A DNA stretch of 64,000 nt from Lysobacter sp. TY2-98 (GCF_003367355.1 NZ_CP031413.1:682001-746000); one strand, 5' to 3'; shown: positions 1 to 10,371, counted from the stretch's first letter. Notes: generated from the letters alone by a model not told the origin. Translations and numbers: made by a program.

Positions 1-992
1 ACGTTGCCGGCCGACGACAACGGCGGCAAGCCGTCCGCGCCCGTCACCGACAGCGCGGGGCGCCACGTGCGGTTGAGCACGAGTTCCGTCAGGTCGTCCG
101 CCATCGGCGTCATGCCGTCGAGGAACGGGAACTTGTCGAACACCGCCGTGTCGAGCACGCGCGCGGCTTCCTTCGCCTGCGCGAGGCGCTCGGCCGGCAC
201 TTCGACATGCATGCCTTCGATGGTGATGCGGCCCGAGTCTTCGTCTTCGATGCGCGACAGCAGGTCGCGCAGGATGCGGAAGCTCGACGGCACGATGCCC
301 GACGCGTCGCCCGAATGGACGCCTTCGCTGAGCACGCGCACGGTGAGGTTGCCGCCGGCGAGGCCGCGCAGCGACGTCGTGCACCAGAGCTGCTCGTAGT
401 TGCCGCAGCCCGAATCGAGGCAGACCACCAGCGACGGCTTGCCGATGCGCGGCGCGAGGTGGTCGACATAGGCGGGAAGGTCGTAGCTGCCGGATTCCTC
501 GCAGGCTTCGATCAGGATCACGCAGCGCGAATGCGGCAGCCCCTGCTCGCGCAGCGCCATGATCGCGGTGAGCGAGCCGAAGATCGCGTAGCCGTCGTCG
601 GCACCGCCGCGGCCATACAGGCGGTCGCCCTTGATGACCGGCGTCCACGGGCCGAGGTCGTCGTCCCAGCCCGTCATCTCGGGCTGCTTGTCCATGTGGC
701 CGTAGAGCAGCACGCAGTCGTCGTTGCTGCCGCCGTTCGCGGCGGGCACTTCGACGTAGATCAGCGGCGTGCGGCCTTCGAGGCGCACGACTTCGAGCGT
801 CATGCCCTCGATCTTCTGGGCCGAAGCCCAGCGCTCCATCAGCGCGATGGCCTGGTCGATGTAGCCGTGGGCGACCCAGTCGGCGTCGAACATGGGCGAC
901 TTGCAAGGGATGCGGATGTAGTCGACCAGCTGCGGAACGATCTCGTCGTCCCACTTCTTCGACACGAATGCTTCGACGCGGCGGGCGTCCAT
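1..992 (-). CDS. M20-family metallopeptidase (dipeptidase-like), C-terminus cut off by window edge
   Basis: Di-zinc exopeptidase of the M20 family, likely a cytosolic dipeptidase acting on short peptides. About 330 residues are visible from the ATG at 992; the C-terminus lies beyond position 1. The M20 metal-site landmarks are present: YGHMD near residues 97-101, the bridging aspartate in GRGGADDG near 128-135, and the EACEESGS glutamate pair near 163-170. The lid/dimerisation domain begins after about residue 210. A GAGG sequence lies about 9 nt before the ATG. It is transcribed divergently from the next gene. Substrate cannot be told from sequence; a carnosinase-like or succinyl-diaminopimelate desuccinylase-like role is possible but unproven. 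Confidence 0.85.
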   Translation of the reverse strand, partial: MDARRVEAFVSKKWDDEIVPQLVDYIRIPCKSPMFDADWVAHGYIDQAIALMERWASAQKIEGMTLEVVRLEGRTPLIYVEVPAANGGSNDDCVLLYGHMDKQPEMTGWDDDLGPWTPVIKGDRLYGRGGADDGYAIFGSLTAIMALREQGLPHSRCVILIEACEESGSYDLPAYVDHLAPRIGKPSLVVCLDSGCGNYEQLWCTTSLRGLAGGNLTVRVLSEGVHSGDASGIVPSSFRILRDLLSRIEDEDSGRITIEGMHVEVPAERLAQAKEAARVLDTAVFDKFPFLDGMTPMADDLTELVLNRTWRPALSVTGADGLPPLSSAGN

Positions 993-1177
993 GGAGGCCT
1001 CGGGGGGAGGTGAAAAGCGGTCGACCATTCTACCGCCCGGGTGTTTCGGACTTTTCCTACATGACGGCACGGAGTTTCCCGTCGCGGGACGGGTGGACGA
1101 CCGATCGGACGCAGCGGGCGGGACCGGGAGACTGTCCTCACCGGCCAGCACGGCCACTTACCGACAAGGACCTCGTC

Positions 1178-1549
1178 ATGAAGCTCGCCCGCCTCCTCCA
1201 GACCCTCGCCCTCTCGCTGGCCTTCACGGGCGCCGCGATTGCCGCCACTCCGGCTGCCCCGGCCCGTGCCATGGCCGCCCCGGCGGTGGAGCGCGTCAAC
1301 ATCAACACCGCCGACGCCGCCACGCTCGATCGCGTGCTGGTCAACGTCGGCCCGGCGAAGGCGCAGGAGATCGTCGCCTACCGCAAGACCAATGGCCCGT
1401 TCCGCACCGTCGACCAGCTCGCGCTGGTGAAGGGCATCGGCCTCAAGACCATCGAGAAGAACCGCGACCGCATCGTGCTCGGCGCCGTGCCGGCGCGCCC
1501 GGCCACCGCCGGCCACGCCGCACCGCGCGCCGCCAGCCTGCAGCGCTGA
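1178..1549 (+). CDS. Secreted helix-hairpin-helix protein, ComEA-like
   Basis: Small 123-residue protein with an N-terminal signal peptide (about residues 1-22) followed by a ComEA-type helix-hairpin-helix DNA-binding domain (about 39-100). The domain opens with VNINTADAATL and carries the second hairpin LVKGIGLKTIE. Family members bind double-stranded DNA non-specifically in the periplasm during natural transformation, but many short versions have no proven role. The start at 1178 is chosen because it opens the signal peptide and is preceded by AAGGA. No other competence gene is adjacent. A terminator hairpin follows at 1631. The fold is clear; a transformation role is inference. Confidence 0.85.
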   Translation: MKLARLLQTLALSLAFTGAAIAATPAAPARAMAAPAVERVNINTADAATLDRVLVNVGPAKAQEIVAYRKTNGPFRTVDQLALVKGIGLKTIEKNRDRIVLGAVPARPATAGHAAPRAASLQR

Positions 1550-1630
1550 GGTACCGCACCGGTCGCAGGGACGACGGCCGGCAGGCAAGGACGCCTGGCA
1601 TCCGGGGACGGACCCCGACAAGGACGTACG

Positions 1631-1663
1631 CCGCCGGCGGGCAGGGAAGCCCGTCGGCGGTTT
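1631..1663 (+). terminator. Terminator hairpin after the ComEA-like gene
   Basis: An 11-bp stem (1631-1641 with 1650-1660, one G-U pair) with an 8-nt loop is followed by TTT. It lies about 80 nt after the stop codon and before the HutD-family gene. Confidence 0.6.
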
Positions 1664-1716
1664 CGTGGGAGTGAGGCGCGTCGGCATACTGGCTTCGCCC
1701 ATCGCACGAACGCGCC

Positions 1717-2346
1717 ATGTCCGCACAGTCCCGCGTCATCCCTTCGTACGACTACGTCCGCACGCGCTGGCGCAACGGCACGGGCTGGACCCGCGAGATC
1801 CACGCCGAACCGTCCGGCGACGGCGGCGATTGGGACTGGCGCCTGTCGATCGCCGAGATCACCGCGGACGGTCCGTTCTCTGCGTTTCCCGGCATCGACC
1901 GCGAGCTCGTGCTGTTGTCAGGCGAAGGCGTGCGGCTGCGTTTCGACGATGGCGAAGTCGCCGACGTGCTGCCGCCGCACGGGCGACACCGTTTCGCCGG
2001 CGAGCGCGCCATTCAGGGCGAACTCGTCGACGGCCCGACGCATGACTTCAATCTGATGTGGCGGCGCGATCGCTACGACGCCGAGCTGTGGCGACGCCCG
2101 CTGGTGGGCGCGATGGTGGTGTTCGCCGAGCCCGGCTCGACATGGGTGGTGCATCTGCTCGCCGGTCACGCGCGTTTTGCCGATAAAAGCGGTCTGCCGG
2201 ATCTCGCGATGGGCGACACCGCCATCCTGCAGGCCGCTGACGATCGCCTGCGTCATGTGCTCGACGGCGCAGGCGAGGCATTGCTGATCCGGTTGTCGCC
2301 GCTCGCGGCGAGGGGCGGCCTCTGCTTGTCGCTCGAAAGCGACTAG
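1717..2346 (+). CDS. HutD/Ves-family cupin protein
   Basis: A 209-residue soluble protein of the HutD/Ves family, a double-cupin fold. The conserved N-terminal signature NGTGWTREI is at about residues 19-27, followed by the WRLSIAEI strand. HutD proteins often sit in histidine-utilisation operons and have been suggested to limit formimino-glutamate build-up; Ves of Escherichia coli is linked to cold and stress. No hut genes are visible here, so the role is open. The gene ends 10 nt from the convergent end of the PepSY-type gene. Confidence 0.75.
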   Translation: MSAQSRVIPSYDYVRTRWRNGTGWTREIHAEPSGDGGDWDWRLSIAEITADGPFSAFPGIDRELVLLSGEGVRLRFDDGEVADVLPPHGRHRFAGERAIQGELVDGPTHDFNLMWRRDRYDAELWRRPLVGAMVVFAEPGSTWVVHLLAGHARFADKSGLPDLAMGDTAILQAADDRLRHVLDGAGEALLIRLSPLAARGGLCLSLESD

Positions 2347-2356
2347 CGCGCTGCGC

Positions 2357-3007
2357 TTACGCCAGCGCGAGGCCCAATGCGGCGACGAACACCAGCGTCG
2401 CCATGCCCATCACGCTGAACACCATGTCCTTCGGCGTGCGGCCGCGTGCCCACAGCCAGATGCCCGACAGCCCGAGCAGCACCATGCCGATCGCGAAGCT
2501 GGTCTGGAGCACGCGCCAGAACAGACCACCGCTGACGCCCTTGTGCAGCCGGAGCAGGGCGGCCAGCGGCGACTGCTCGCTGCGCTTGAGTTCCGCAGTG
2601 AGGTTGCCCGGCACGTAGTCGAACGACCACGAATGGCGCGCGCTGCCGCCCGACAGTGACCACTTCGCCGGTTGCTTCACGTCGCGCCCTTCGACGCGAC
2701 CGCCTTCCGGTCGACCACCGCGCACGCTCGTCGCGTCGAGCTGGTACGCGCTGCGCAGCCAGTTCGCGAGCGCCTTCGGGTTCGCACGCGCATCGGCCGG
2801 CACTTCGATCGTCAACGTACCGGTCTCGCGCGACTTGCCCTGCGGCCATGCGCTGTCGCCCATGCGATTGGCGAGGAACAGGCCGGTCAGGCCGAACAGC
2901 ACGGCGGCGAGCGCGCCCCACGCACCCACCCACAGATGGATCTGTCGCACCCAGCGATAGACGCCGTTGCGCGTGGTGGAGCGGGGCTTGGCAGGGTTCG
3001 GATTCAT
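2357..3007 (-). CDS. PepSY-associated transmembrane protein, third gene of the iron-uptake operon
   Basis: A 216-residue inner-membrane protein of the PepSY-associated TM helix family. A first helix lies near residues 28-47, followed by a periplasmic region of about 110 residues and two helices near the C-terminus (about 160-185 and 195-215). Related proteins are encoded beside TonB-dependent siderophore receptors, and some act as ferric-siderophore reductases at the inner membrane. It is the last gene of a minus-strand operon with piuC and the receptor, 51 nt after piuC. Iron reduction is inferred from context; no haem or flavin site can be assigned with certainty. Confidence 0.75.
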   Translation of the reverse strand: MNPNPAKPRSTTRNGVYRWVRQIHLWVGAWGALAAVLFGLTGLFLANRMGDSAWPQGKSRETGTLTIEVPADARANPKALANWLRSAYQLDATSVRGGRPEGGRVEGRDVKQPAKWSLSGGSARHSWSFDYVPGNLTAELKRSEQSPLAALLRLHKGVSGGLFWRVLQTSFAIGMVLLGLSGIWLWARGRTPKDMVFSVMGMATLVFVAALGLALA

Positions 3008-3058
3008 GAGCTCGTACGTCGTCGATATTGGTTGAGGCGCAGCGTCGCAGGCGTGGAA

Positions 3059-3742
3059 TCAGGTCTCGGCCCAGCGCCGCAAAAGGTTGTGATAGATGCC
3101 GGTGAGTCGAAGTAGAGACTCGCGGTCTGCGCCGGTTGCGGTGAGCGTCTGGATCGACGAATCGAGCTCGAACAACGTGCGACGCTGGCTGTCGTCGCGC
3201 ACCAGACTCTGGATCCAGAAGAACGACGCCAGCCGCTCCCCGCGCGTCACCGGCGTGACCCGATGCAGGCTGCTCGACGGATAGACGATCGCATCGCCCG
3301 CGGCGAGTTTCACCTCGTGCTCGCCGTAGGTGTCGTGGATGATCAGCTCGCCGCCGTCGTAGTCCTCGGGTTCGTTGAGGAACAGCGTGCATGAGATGTC
3401 GCTACGGATCGGCTGCGATGGCGCACCATCGACAGACATCACCGCGCCATCGACATGGAAGCCGTATTCGCCGCCACCGCGATAGCGATTGAAGCGCGGC
3501 GGGAAGATGCGTGCGGGCAGCGTCGCCGCATGGAAGAGCGGATTGCGCGACACCGCGTCGAGCACCAGCGCAGCGAGGCGCTGGCGCAGCGGCGACGTGT
3601 CCGGCAACTGCTCGTTCCGCTTCACCTGCGCGCCCTGCGGACCGACGGTCGCGCGACCGTCGGTCCAGTCGGCCTCGACGAGCGCCCGACGCATCTGCGC
3701 CAGCGTGTCGCCATCGAGAACGCCGGGCACGTGCAGGAGCAT
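3059..3742 (-). CDS. piuC: PKHD-type Fe(II)/2-oxoglutarate hydroxylase, PiuC/YbiX family
   Basis: A 227-residue Fe(II)- and 2-oxoglutarate-dependent dioxygenase of the PKHD (prolyl 4-hydroxylase-like) type. The iron-binding triad is visible as H96-x-D98 (in YGFHVDGA) and H160, with R170 as the 2-oxoglutarate anchor. The length matches the family, about 225 residues. The family is almost always encoded next to catecholate siderophore receptors (piuA/fiu) and is iron-regulated. Here the gene starts 2 nt after the receptor stop, so the two are co-translated. The physiological substrate of PiuC is not established. Confidence 0.9.
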   Translation of the reverse strand: MLLHVPGVLDGDTLAQMRRALVEADWTDGRATVGPQGAQVKRNEQLPDTSPLRQRLAALVLDAVSRNPLFHAATLPARIFPPRFNRYRGGGEYGFHVDGAVMSVDGAPSQPIRSDISCTLFLNEPEDYDGGELIIHDTYGEHEVKLAAGDAIVYPSSSLHRVTPVTRGERLASFFWIQSLVRDDSQRRTLFELDSSIQTLTATGADRESLLRLTGIYHNLLRRWAET

Positions 3743-3744
3743 CG

Positions 3745-6051
3745 TCAGAACCTCACGTTGAAGGTCAGCAGCGCCGAACGCGGCTGGCCGGGCGTATAGC
3801 GATAGCCGCTCTTGTTGATGGCTGCAACGTAGTCGGTGTCGGCGAGGTTGTAGAGGTTGAGTCGGACGTCCAAGGCCTCGCTGAATGCATAGCTCGCGAC
3901 TGCGTCGAACACCCAGTAATCACCCGTCGACGCCGGCGTGCCGATCGCACCGTCCGTGCCGCGCTTCATCTCACCCGAATAGCGCGCGCCGCCGCCGAGC
4001 GTCAGGCCGTTGTCGAAGCGATACGTCGTCCACGCGGTGAATGCGCGGTCCGGCGTGTAGGGCACGGCGTTCGAACCGTCACGCGCGACGCTCGGGCCCT
4101 TGAGCACTTCCGCGTCCATCTTCGTGTAGCCCGCGGACACCCACCACTGCTTCGTGAGCTGACCGACCGCGCTCAGTTCGATGCCGCGCACGCGCTTCTC
4201 GCCGGCTTGCTGGTACTGCGTGCCGCTCGACGGATCGGGTATGACTTCGTTCTCGATGCGCGTGTCGTACAGCGCTGCGGTGAGCAGCAGCGCGTCGTCC
4301 GAGAAGCTCCACTTGCCGCCGATTTCCGCGGTGCTCGTCTTCTGTGGGGCGTAGCCCGGCTTGTTCGGGCTGTTGGCCGCGCCGCTGAGTTCAAGCGTCG
4401 AGCCGCCCGGTGGCTGGTAGGACACGGCGTAATTCGCGTACAGGCTCGACGCCGGCGTCGGCTTGTACAGCGCGCCGACCTTCCAGTTCACCAGCGTGTC
4501 CGAGTCGCCGCTGTTGAGGTAGGGCAGGACGGTTCCCACGGGTGCACCGTTGCATGCCGGCGAGTTCGACGTCGCACTGACGGTCGCAATGCAGGCGCGC
4601 GCATTACGGTAGTGGCTGTCGTAGCGATCGAATCGAAGGCCGCCGTTGACCTGCCACTGTTCGCCAAAGCTGATCGTGTCGAAGGCGTAGGCCGCGATCG
4701 TGTTGACGCGGCCGTAGCTGTCCGCGCCGTTGTGGCCCCAGACCAGACCGGTGACGTTCGGATCGGGGTGGTAGAGATTCGCCGCCGGCCACGTGGTGCC
4801 GTTGAGAGGCGCGACGCCGCGCTGGTCGAGCGTTTCGCGAACGAATTCCACGCCCGTGCTGAGGTCGTGCCGCACCGCGCCTTCACCGAAATGCGTGACC
4901 AGGCTGGTCTGGTTCGTGACGATCGAATTGACCTGGTCCTTGAAGGTCGGATTGCTGCGCGCCAGCGTCCACGTCGACATGTCGTTCGGGTCCGGCGTCT
5001 TGAGATTCGCCGCAGTCGCCGTGAACGATGTCAGCATGTAGTCCTGCGATGTGCGGCCCCAGCGCGTGATGTTGCGCAGCTGTGAACCGTTGTCGGTCAT
5101 GTGTTCGACGCGCAGCGTCGCCATGTCCGCGTTGACGTGGTCGAAGTCGGACGTCGTGCCGTAGAAGTGGGTCGAATCGACGCGGGGCGCGCTGGAAATG
5201 TACGGGCGCGTCGGATCCGGCGACGAGTAGCCGGGCAGGCCGATCGTGGGCACCCAGCCATCCGGAATGTTGTCCTGTTTCACGTGCAGCAGGTCGAGAT
5301 GCGTGCGCGTCGGGCCGTCGAGGCCGAAGCCCAGCGACGCGGCGACGCCCCAGCGATCGTTGTGCACGCGATCGCGCCCAGGCACGCCGCTGTCCTGTGC
5401 CATCAGGTTGACGCGCAGTGCCGTGCTGTCACTCAGGTGACGGTTGAAGTCGGCGACGCCGCGCAGCTGATCGTCCGTACCGACCGACAGCGAAGCGCTG
5501 TTCGCGTCGCGCAGGTTTGCGCGCTTGGTGACGAGGTTGATCGAACCGGTCGGTGAGCTGCGGCCGGTGTCGGTACCGGCCGGGCCCTTGGTGACTTCGA
5601 TCTGATCGACGTTGAACACGTCACGGCTGACCGCGCCCAGATCGCGGATCCCATCCACGAAAATGTTGCCCGACGTGTCGAAGCCGCGCATGTAGATGGC
5701 GTCGCCGGTGCTGGTCGCGCCGTTTTCGCCGGCGTAGAAGGTGCCGACGCCCGGGCTGTTGCGCAGCGCTTCGGTCAGCGACGTCGCGCCCTGTTCGTTG
5801 AACAGGTCGTTGCCGATTACGTTGATCGTCTGCGTCGTGTCGACCAGCGTCTGCGTGAATTTCGCCGAGCTGGCCTCGCCGTTGTACCGCTTGGTGCGCG
5901 CGCCGTAGACCTTGACGCGGTCGAGCGTCTCCTTGTCGTCCGGCGCCGGGCTGGCGGCGGTGGCATTGAAGGTCGCGCCGAGCGCGAGACCGGCAAGCAG
6001 CGACGCGCCGAGGGCGCGCGGGGCGTGCTTGCGACTCCTGATGTGGGCCAT
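3745..6051 (-). CDS. TonB-dependent catecholate siderophore receptor (Fiu/PiuA type)
   Basis: A 768-residue outer-membrane receptor importing ferric siderophores with energy from TonB-ExbBD. A signal peptide covers about residues 1-33, then a plug domain (about 50-190) with the siderophore-receptor landmarks [17 protein letters not shown] and MRGFD, then a 22-strand barrel ending in FNVRF with the C-terminal aromatic typical of outer-membrane proteins. There is no N-terminal STN domain, so it probably does not signal to a FecR-type regulator. It is the first gene of a three-gene operon with piuC and the PepSY-type protein. A Fur box lies 67-87 nt before the start, so iron repression is expected. 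The exact ligand is unknown. Confidence 0.92.
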   Translation of the reverse strand: MAHIRSRKHAPRALGASLLAGLALGATFNATAASPAPDDKETLDRVKVYGARTKRYNGEASSAKFTQTLVDTTQTINVIGNDLFNEQGATSLTEALRNSPGVGTFYAGENGATSTGDAIYMRGFDTSGNIFVDGIRDLGAVSRDVFNVDQIEVTKGPAGTDTGRSSPTGSINLVTKRANLRDANSASLSVGTDDQLRGVADFNRHLSDSTALRVNLMAQDSGVPGRDRVHNDRWGVAASLGFGLDGPTRTHLDLLHVKQDNIPDGWVPTIGLPGYSSPDPTRPYISSAPRVDSTHFYGTTSDFDHVNADMATLRVEHMTDNGSQLRNITRWGRTSQDYMLTSFTATAANLKTPDPNDMSTWTLARSNPTFKDQVNSIVTNQTSLVTHFGEGAVRHDLSTGVEFVRETLDQRGVAPLNGTTWPAANLYHPDPNVTGLVWGHNGADSYGRVNTIAAYAFDTISFGEQWQVNGGLRFDRYDSHYRNARACIATVSATSNSPACNGAPVGTVLPYLNSGDSDTLVNWKVGALYKPTPASSLYANYAVSYQPPGGSTLELSGAANSPNKPGYAPQKTSTAEIGGKWSFSDDALLLTAALYDTRIENEVIPDPSSGTQYQQAGEKRVRGIELSAVGQLTKQWWVSAGYTKMDAEVLKGPSVARDGSNAVPYTPDRAFTAWTTYRFDNGLTLGGGARYSGEMKRGTDGAIGTPASTGDYWVFDAVASYAFSEALDVRLNLYNLADTDYVAAINKSGYRYTPGQPRSALLTFNVRF

Positions 6052-6117
6052 GGGATCCGTTGATCGTGAAAGGGCTGCCGGGCTCGCGGGTGACCGGCCG
6101 TGGCGCTATTGAAACGC

Positions 6118-6138
6118 AATTAAGAATGATTCGCAATT
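6118..6138 (-). promoter_or_regulatory. Fur box controlling the siderophore-receptor operon
   Basis: A 21-nt near-perfect inverted repeat of the form AATT..GAAT.ATTC..AATT, closely resembling the classical Fur operator. It lies 67 nt before the receptor ATG and just after the stop of the Rieske gene, so it should regulate the receptor operon without touching the suf operon. The match is seen directly; Fur binding is inferred. Confidence 0.75.
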
Positions 6139-6195
6139 GCGAATTGAGCGCAGGCGGTGGACTGGCGGACCGGCGCCGTCAGGCACACAGCGGAT

Positions 6196-6516
6196 TTAGC
6201 GGTCGTCGCGTGTCCAGATCACGCCGTCGACCACCTCGACGGGGAACTTCGCGACGGGCAGGTACGCCGGGCCGCAGAGCGCGCGGCCGCTGCGCAGGTC
6301 GAAACGCGCGCCATGCAGCACGCACTCGACGACACCTTCGTCGGCATCGACGGGGCCGGCCGAGAGCTCGTAGTCCTCGTGCGTGCACTGGTCGAGCAGG
6401 GCGTAGAAATCGCCCTCGAGGTTCACGACGAGGATGGGCGTGTCGCCGTCCCAGACGACGCGGTGCTCGCCGGGCAGGATTTCGCTGATGGTTCCGACGC
6501 GCGCCCAGCCATCCAT
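6196..6516 (-). CDS. Rieske [2Fe-2S] ferredoxin, last gene of the suf operon
   Basis: A 106-residue soluble Rieske ferredoxin. The cluster ligands are C44-x-H46 in the first loop (QCTHEDY) and C65-x-x-H68 in the second (CVLHGARF). The spacing and length match ferredoxin components of non-haem dioxygenases, not the membrane-bound bc1 Rieske protein. It is encoded 2 nt after the GNAT gene at the end of the suf operon. This suggests it supplies electrons to Fe-S assembly or serves as a client. No dioxygenase partner is nearby. Confidence 0.85.
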   Translation of the reverse strand: MDGWARVGTISEILPGEHRVVWDGDTPILVVNLEGDFYALLDQCTHEDYELSAGPVDADEGVVECVLHGARFDLRSGRALCGPAYLPVAKFPVEVVDGVIWTRDDR

Positions 6517-6518
6517 GG

Positions 6519-7073
6519 TCAGCGACGGGACGCGGCGCGAGCCGGCGCGCGCTTTTCGAGGACCTCGAAGCGGAGGTCGTCACGCCGCGGCTGCCCGAAG
6601 CGTTCGTCGCCGTAGGGGAAGGGCTTCTTGATGCCCGTCCGCACGTAGCCGCGGCGCTCGTAGAAGGCAATGAGTTCGTCGCGCACGTCGATCACCGTCA
6701 TGCGCATCGCCGGCAGGCCCCAGTGATTGAAGACCATGCGCTCCGCGCGCGCGAGCAGCTGTTTGCCGACGCCGCCGCCCTGAAGCGTAGGTCGCACCGA
6801 AAACATGCCGAAATAGCCGTTGCCGTCCTCCTGTGCGACGTGCGCACACGCCACCGGTTCGCGGGTGGCCGCGTCGACGGCGAGGAGGACCACGCTGTCG
6901 GGGCGTGCGATGCACTCGCGCACATCGTCGGCGTCCGTTCGGCGGCCGTCGAGGAGGTCCGCTTCGGTCGTCCAGCCCGCACGGCTGGCGTCTCCGCGAT
7001 AGGCGGACTCGACGAGCGCGACGATCGCGTCGGCGTCGCGTGGCGTGGCATTGCGAAAGCGCAGGTCGGTCAT
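6519..7073 (-). CDS. GNAT-family N-acetyltransferase within the suf operon
   Basis: A 184-residue acetyl-CoA-dependent acetyltransferase. The GNAT core runs from about residue 3 (LRFRNATPRDADAI) to about 155. It includes the acetyl-CoA pyrophosphate-binding loop as LQGGGVGKQLL (about 99-109) and a late FYERRGYVRTG strand-turn. The start at 7073 is preferred over an in-frame ATG 4 codons upstream because that one would overlap the end of sufS. It is packed tightly between sufS (4 nt) and the Rieske gene (2 nt). The substrate is unknown; the position suggests modification of a Suf component or client, which is inference. Confidence 0.8.
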   Translation of the reverse strand: MTDLRFRNATPRDADAIVALVESAYRGDASRAGWTTEADLLDGRRTDADDVRECIARPDSVVLLAVDAATREPVACAHVAQEDGNGYFGMFSVRPTLQGGGVGKQLLARAERMVFNHWGLPAMRMTVIDVRDELIAFYERRGYVRTGIKKPFPYGDERFGQPRRDDLRFEVLEKRAPARAASRR

Positions 7074-7077
7074 CGGA

Positions 7078-8316
7078 TCACGCAAGCAGGCGGCGGACTT
7101 TGAGCAGGGCGGCGACGAAGGCGTCGATCTCCTCGTGCGTGTTGTAGAACGCGAACGAGGCGCGGCAGGTGGCCGGTACGCCGAAATGATGCATCAGCGG
7201 ATGCGCGCAGTGATGGCCCGAGCGTACGGCGACGCCTTCGAGATCGAGCAGGGTGGCGAGATCGTGGGCGTGTGCACCTTCGACCAGGAAGCTGATCACC
7301 GCCGCCTTCTCGCGCGCATTGCCGAAAATGCGCAGGCCGTCGATCTTCGACAGTGCTTCGGTCGCGTGCGCGAGCAGTTCCTGTTCGCGCGCTTCGATCG
7401 CGGCCATGCCGATCGACGACAGGTAGTCGACCGCTGCACCGAGGCCGACGAAGCCGGCGATGTTCGGTGTGCCCGCTTCGAAGCGGTGCGGGGCGTCGTT
7501 GTAGACGGTGCCTTCGAAGCGGACCTCGCGGATCATTTCGCCGCCGCCGAGGAAGGGCGGCATCGAATGCAGATGTTCGCGACGGCCCCACAGCGCGCCG
7601 GTACCGGTCGGGCCGACCATCTTGTGGCCGGTGATCGCGTAGAAGTCGCAGCCGATGGAAGCGATGTCGAGCGTGCGGTGCGGTGCCGCCTGCGAGCCGT
7701 CGACCACCGTGACGATGTCGCGGCGGCGTGCTTCGCGACAGATCTCGCGGACGGGGTTTACCGTGCCGAGCACGTTGGAGACGTGCGTGAGGCCGAGCAG
7801 CTTCACCTCGGGCGTCAGCAGCGCATACAACGCTTCGAGGTCGATTTCGCCGCGTTCGTCGATCTCGGCGACCTTGATCACCGCGCCGGTGCGTTGGGCA
7901 ACGATCTGCCACGGCACGATGTTCGCGTGGTGCTCCATGCGCGTGAGAACGATCACGTCGCCGGGCTTGAGCCACGGCAGCGCCCAGCTGTAGGCGACGA
8001 GATTGATCGCGAACGTCGTGCCGCTGCACAGCACCAGCTCATCAGCGCGCACATTGAGGAAGGTGGCGAGCTTGCGTCGCGCGCCTTCGTAGGCCTCGGT
8101 GGCCTCCGAGCCCAGCGCGTGCACGGCGCGGCTGACGTTCGCGTTATGCAGGCGGTAGAACGTGTCGACCGCGTCGATGACCTGCGCAGGCTTCTGCGAG
8201 GTATTGGCCGAGTCGAGATAGACCAGCGGCTTGCCATGGACCTCGCGCGTCAGCAGCGGGAAATCCGCTCGCACGCGGGCCCAGTCGATTGCGGGCGTGG
8301 CCATCGACGCGTTCAT
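7078..8316 (-). CDS. sufS: SufS group II cysteine desulfurase
   Basis: PLP-dependent enzyme of 412 residues that takes sulfur from cysteine to build Fe-S clusters. The N-terminal YLDSANTSQKP signature, the PLP lysine in TGHKMVGPTG and the mobile-loop nucleophile in RSGHHCAHP are visible. The short Cys-loop marks it as group II (SufS) rather than IscS. The start overlaps the sufD stop by 4 nt. No sufE or sufU is seen in the operon, so the sulfur acceptor must be encoded elsewhere. The reaction is certain from family. Confidence 0.95.
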   Translation of the reverse strand: MNASMATPAIDWARVRADFPLLTREVHGKPLVYLDSANTSQKPAQVIDAVDTFYRLHNANVSRAVHALGSEATEAYEGARRKLATFLNVRADELVLCSGTTFAINLVAYSWALPWLKPGDVIVLTRMEHHANIVPWQIVAQRTGAVIKVAEIDERGEIDLEALYALLTPEVKLLGLTHVSNVLGTVNPVREICREARRRDIVTVVDGSQAAPHRTLDIASIGCDFYAITGHKMVGPTGTGALWGRREHLHSMPPFLGGGEMIREVRFEGTVYNDAPHRFEAGTPNIAGFVGLGAAVDYLSSIGMAAIEAREQELLAHATEALSKIDGLRIFGNAREKAAVISFLVEGAHAHDLATLLDLEGVAVRSGHHCAHPLMHHFGVPATCRASFAFYNTHEEIDAFVAALLKVRRLLA

Positions 8317-9605
8317 GGCGATTCCATCCGGGCGAGCGCGGCGTCGAGGCGCGCGGCGAGCAGGTCGCGCGTCGCACCGTCGTCGAGCACCGCCAGCGTC
8401 TCGCGGCAGAACGCAGCGGTCAGCAGGGCGCGTGCTTCATTCGACGGGATGCCGCGCGAACGCAGGTAGAACAGCGACGTCGGATCGAGCTGCCCGACCG
8501 TCGCGCCGTGCGCCGCCTGCACTTCGTCGGCGTGGATGACCAGCACCGGCTGCGAATCGATTTCGGCGGCGTCGGAGAGCAGCAGGTTCTTGTTCGACAG
8601 CGCGGCGTTGGTGCCGTCGGCGCCTTCTCGGATTTCGATGCCGCCGTGAAAGGCGGCACGCGAGCGGCCCGACGCGAGACCGCGCCAGACGAGCTCGCAG
8701 CGGCCGTCGCGACCGACGTGGTCGATGCCGAGGCGCGTATCGAGGTGCCGGCGCGCATCGCCGAGCAGCACGCCATTGGCATTCGTGCAGGCGCGATCGC
8801 CGTGCAGCGCGACATTGAGTTCATGGCGCGACAGGCCGGCGCCGAGTTCGAGATCGAGGCGGCGATAGACCGCGTCGCGTGCGAGCACGGCATCGGTGCG
8901 GGCGAACAGTTGCGCGCCACCAGCCTCGTCCTGCAGGCGCGCGTGCACGAGCTGGGCTTCGGGCTTGAGATGCGCATGAACGATCGACGTCGCGAGATTC
9001 GCGTGCAGACCGGCCGAGATCAGGTGCTCGACGATCTCCAGGCGGGCGCCTTGATGCAGGTCGACGAGATGACGGAGATGCGAGGCGACTTCGGTGCCGG
9101 TCGGTGCGCCGATCGTGACGAGATGAAGCGCGTGCTTCGCCTGCACGCCGGCATCGACGCGGACGATGGCGCCCTCGGTTGCGAGTGCGGCATTGAGACG
9201 CGCGAACGGTTCGTCGGCCCGCTCGAAGCGCCGGCCGAGGACGTTGCATTCACGCGAGTCGCCGCGTGCGAGCACCGCCGACAGGGGCTCGACGGTGACG
9301 CCGGTTTCAAGCGTGGACAGATCGCTCAGCTCGCCGGCGAACACGCCGTTGACGAACACGATGCGCGGCGCCGGGATCGAAGCAACCCATGCCGCATCGA
9401 AGGCCTGCGCTTCGTTCGCGGCGGCAAAACTTCGGCGCTCCAGCGGACGCAGGCTGGTGTACTTCCAGGCTTCGACGCGCGCGCCGGGCAGGCCGTCGCG
9501 ACGCAGTGCTTCGAGTGCTTCGCGGCGTGCCGGACCGAGGCCGCCGGCCTCGCGCAGCGGCAGCGTGTCGAACGCGGCGGTCAGGGAGTCGAGCAGCGCG
9601 CTCAT
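8313..9605 (-). CDS. sufD: SufD, Fe-S scaffold complex subunit
   Basis: A 430-residue paralogue of SufB that forms the SufBC2D scaffold in the cytosol. The C-terminal beta-helix core shows the family landmarks KNLLLSDAAEIDSQPVL and the HGATVGQLD turn. The histidine of that turn corresponds to the SufD histidine implicated in cluster assembly. The N-terminal 100 residues are helical and poorly conserved, as usual. It is separated from sufC by 1 nt and overlaps sufS by 4 nt. Confidence 0.93.
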   Translation of the reverse strand: MSALLDSLTAAFDTLPLREAGGLGPARREALEALRRDGLPGARVEAWKYTSLRPLERRSFAAANEAQAFDAAWVASIPAPRIVFVNGVFAGELSDLSTLETGVTVEPLSAVLARGDSRECNVLGRRFERADEPFARLNAALATEGAIVRVDAGVQAKHALHLVTIGAPTGTEVASHLRHLVDLHQGARLEIVEHLISAGLHANLATSIVHAHLKPEAQLVHARLQDEAGGAQLFARTDAVLARDAVYRRLDLELGAGLSRHELNVALHGDRACTNANGVLLGDARRHLDTRLGIDHVGRDGRCELVWRGLASGRSRAAFHGGIEIREGADGTNAALSNKNLLLSDAAEIDSQPVLVIHADEVQAAHGATVGQLDPTSLFYLRSRGIPSNEARALLTAAFCRETLAVLDDGATRDLLAARLDAALARMESP

Positions 9606-9606
9606 G

Positions 9607-10371
<765 letters not shown>

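Noticed and set aside
3511..5085. A 524-codon plus-strand frame opposite the siderophore receptor
   Set aside because: The receptor is unmistakable from signal peptide to C-terminal phenylalanine; the antisense frame is compositional.
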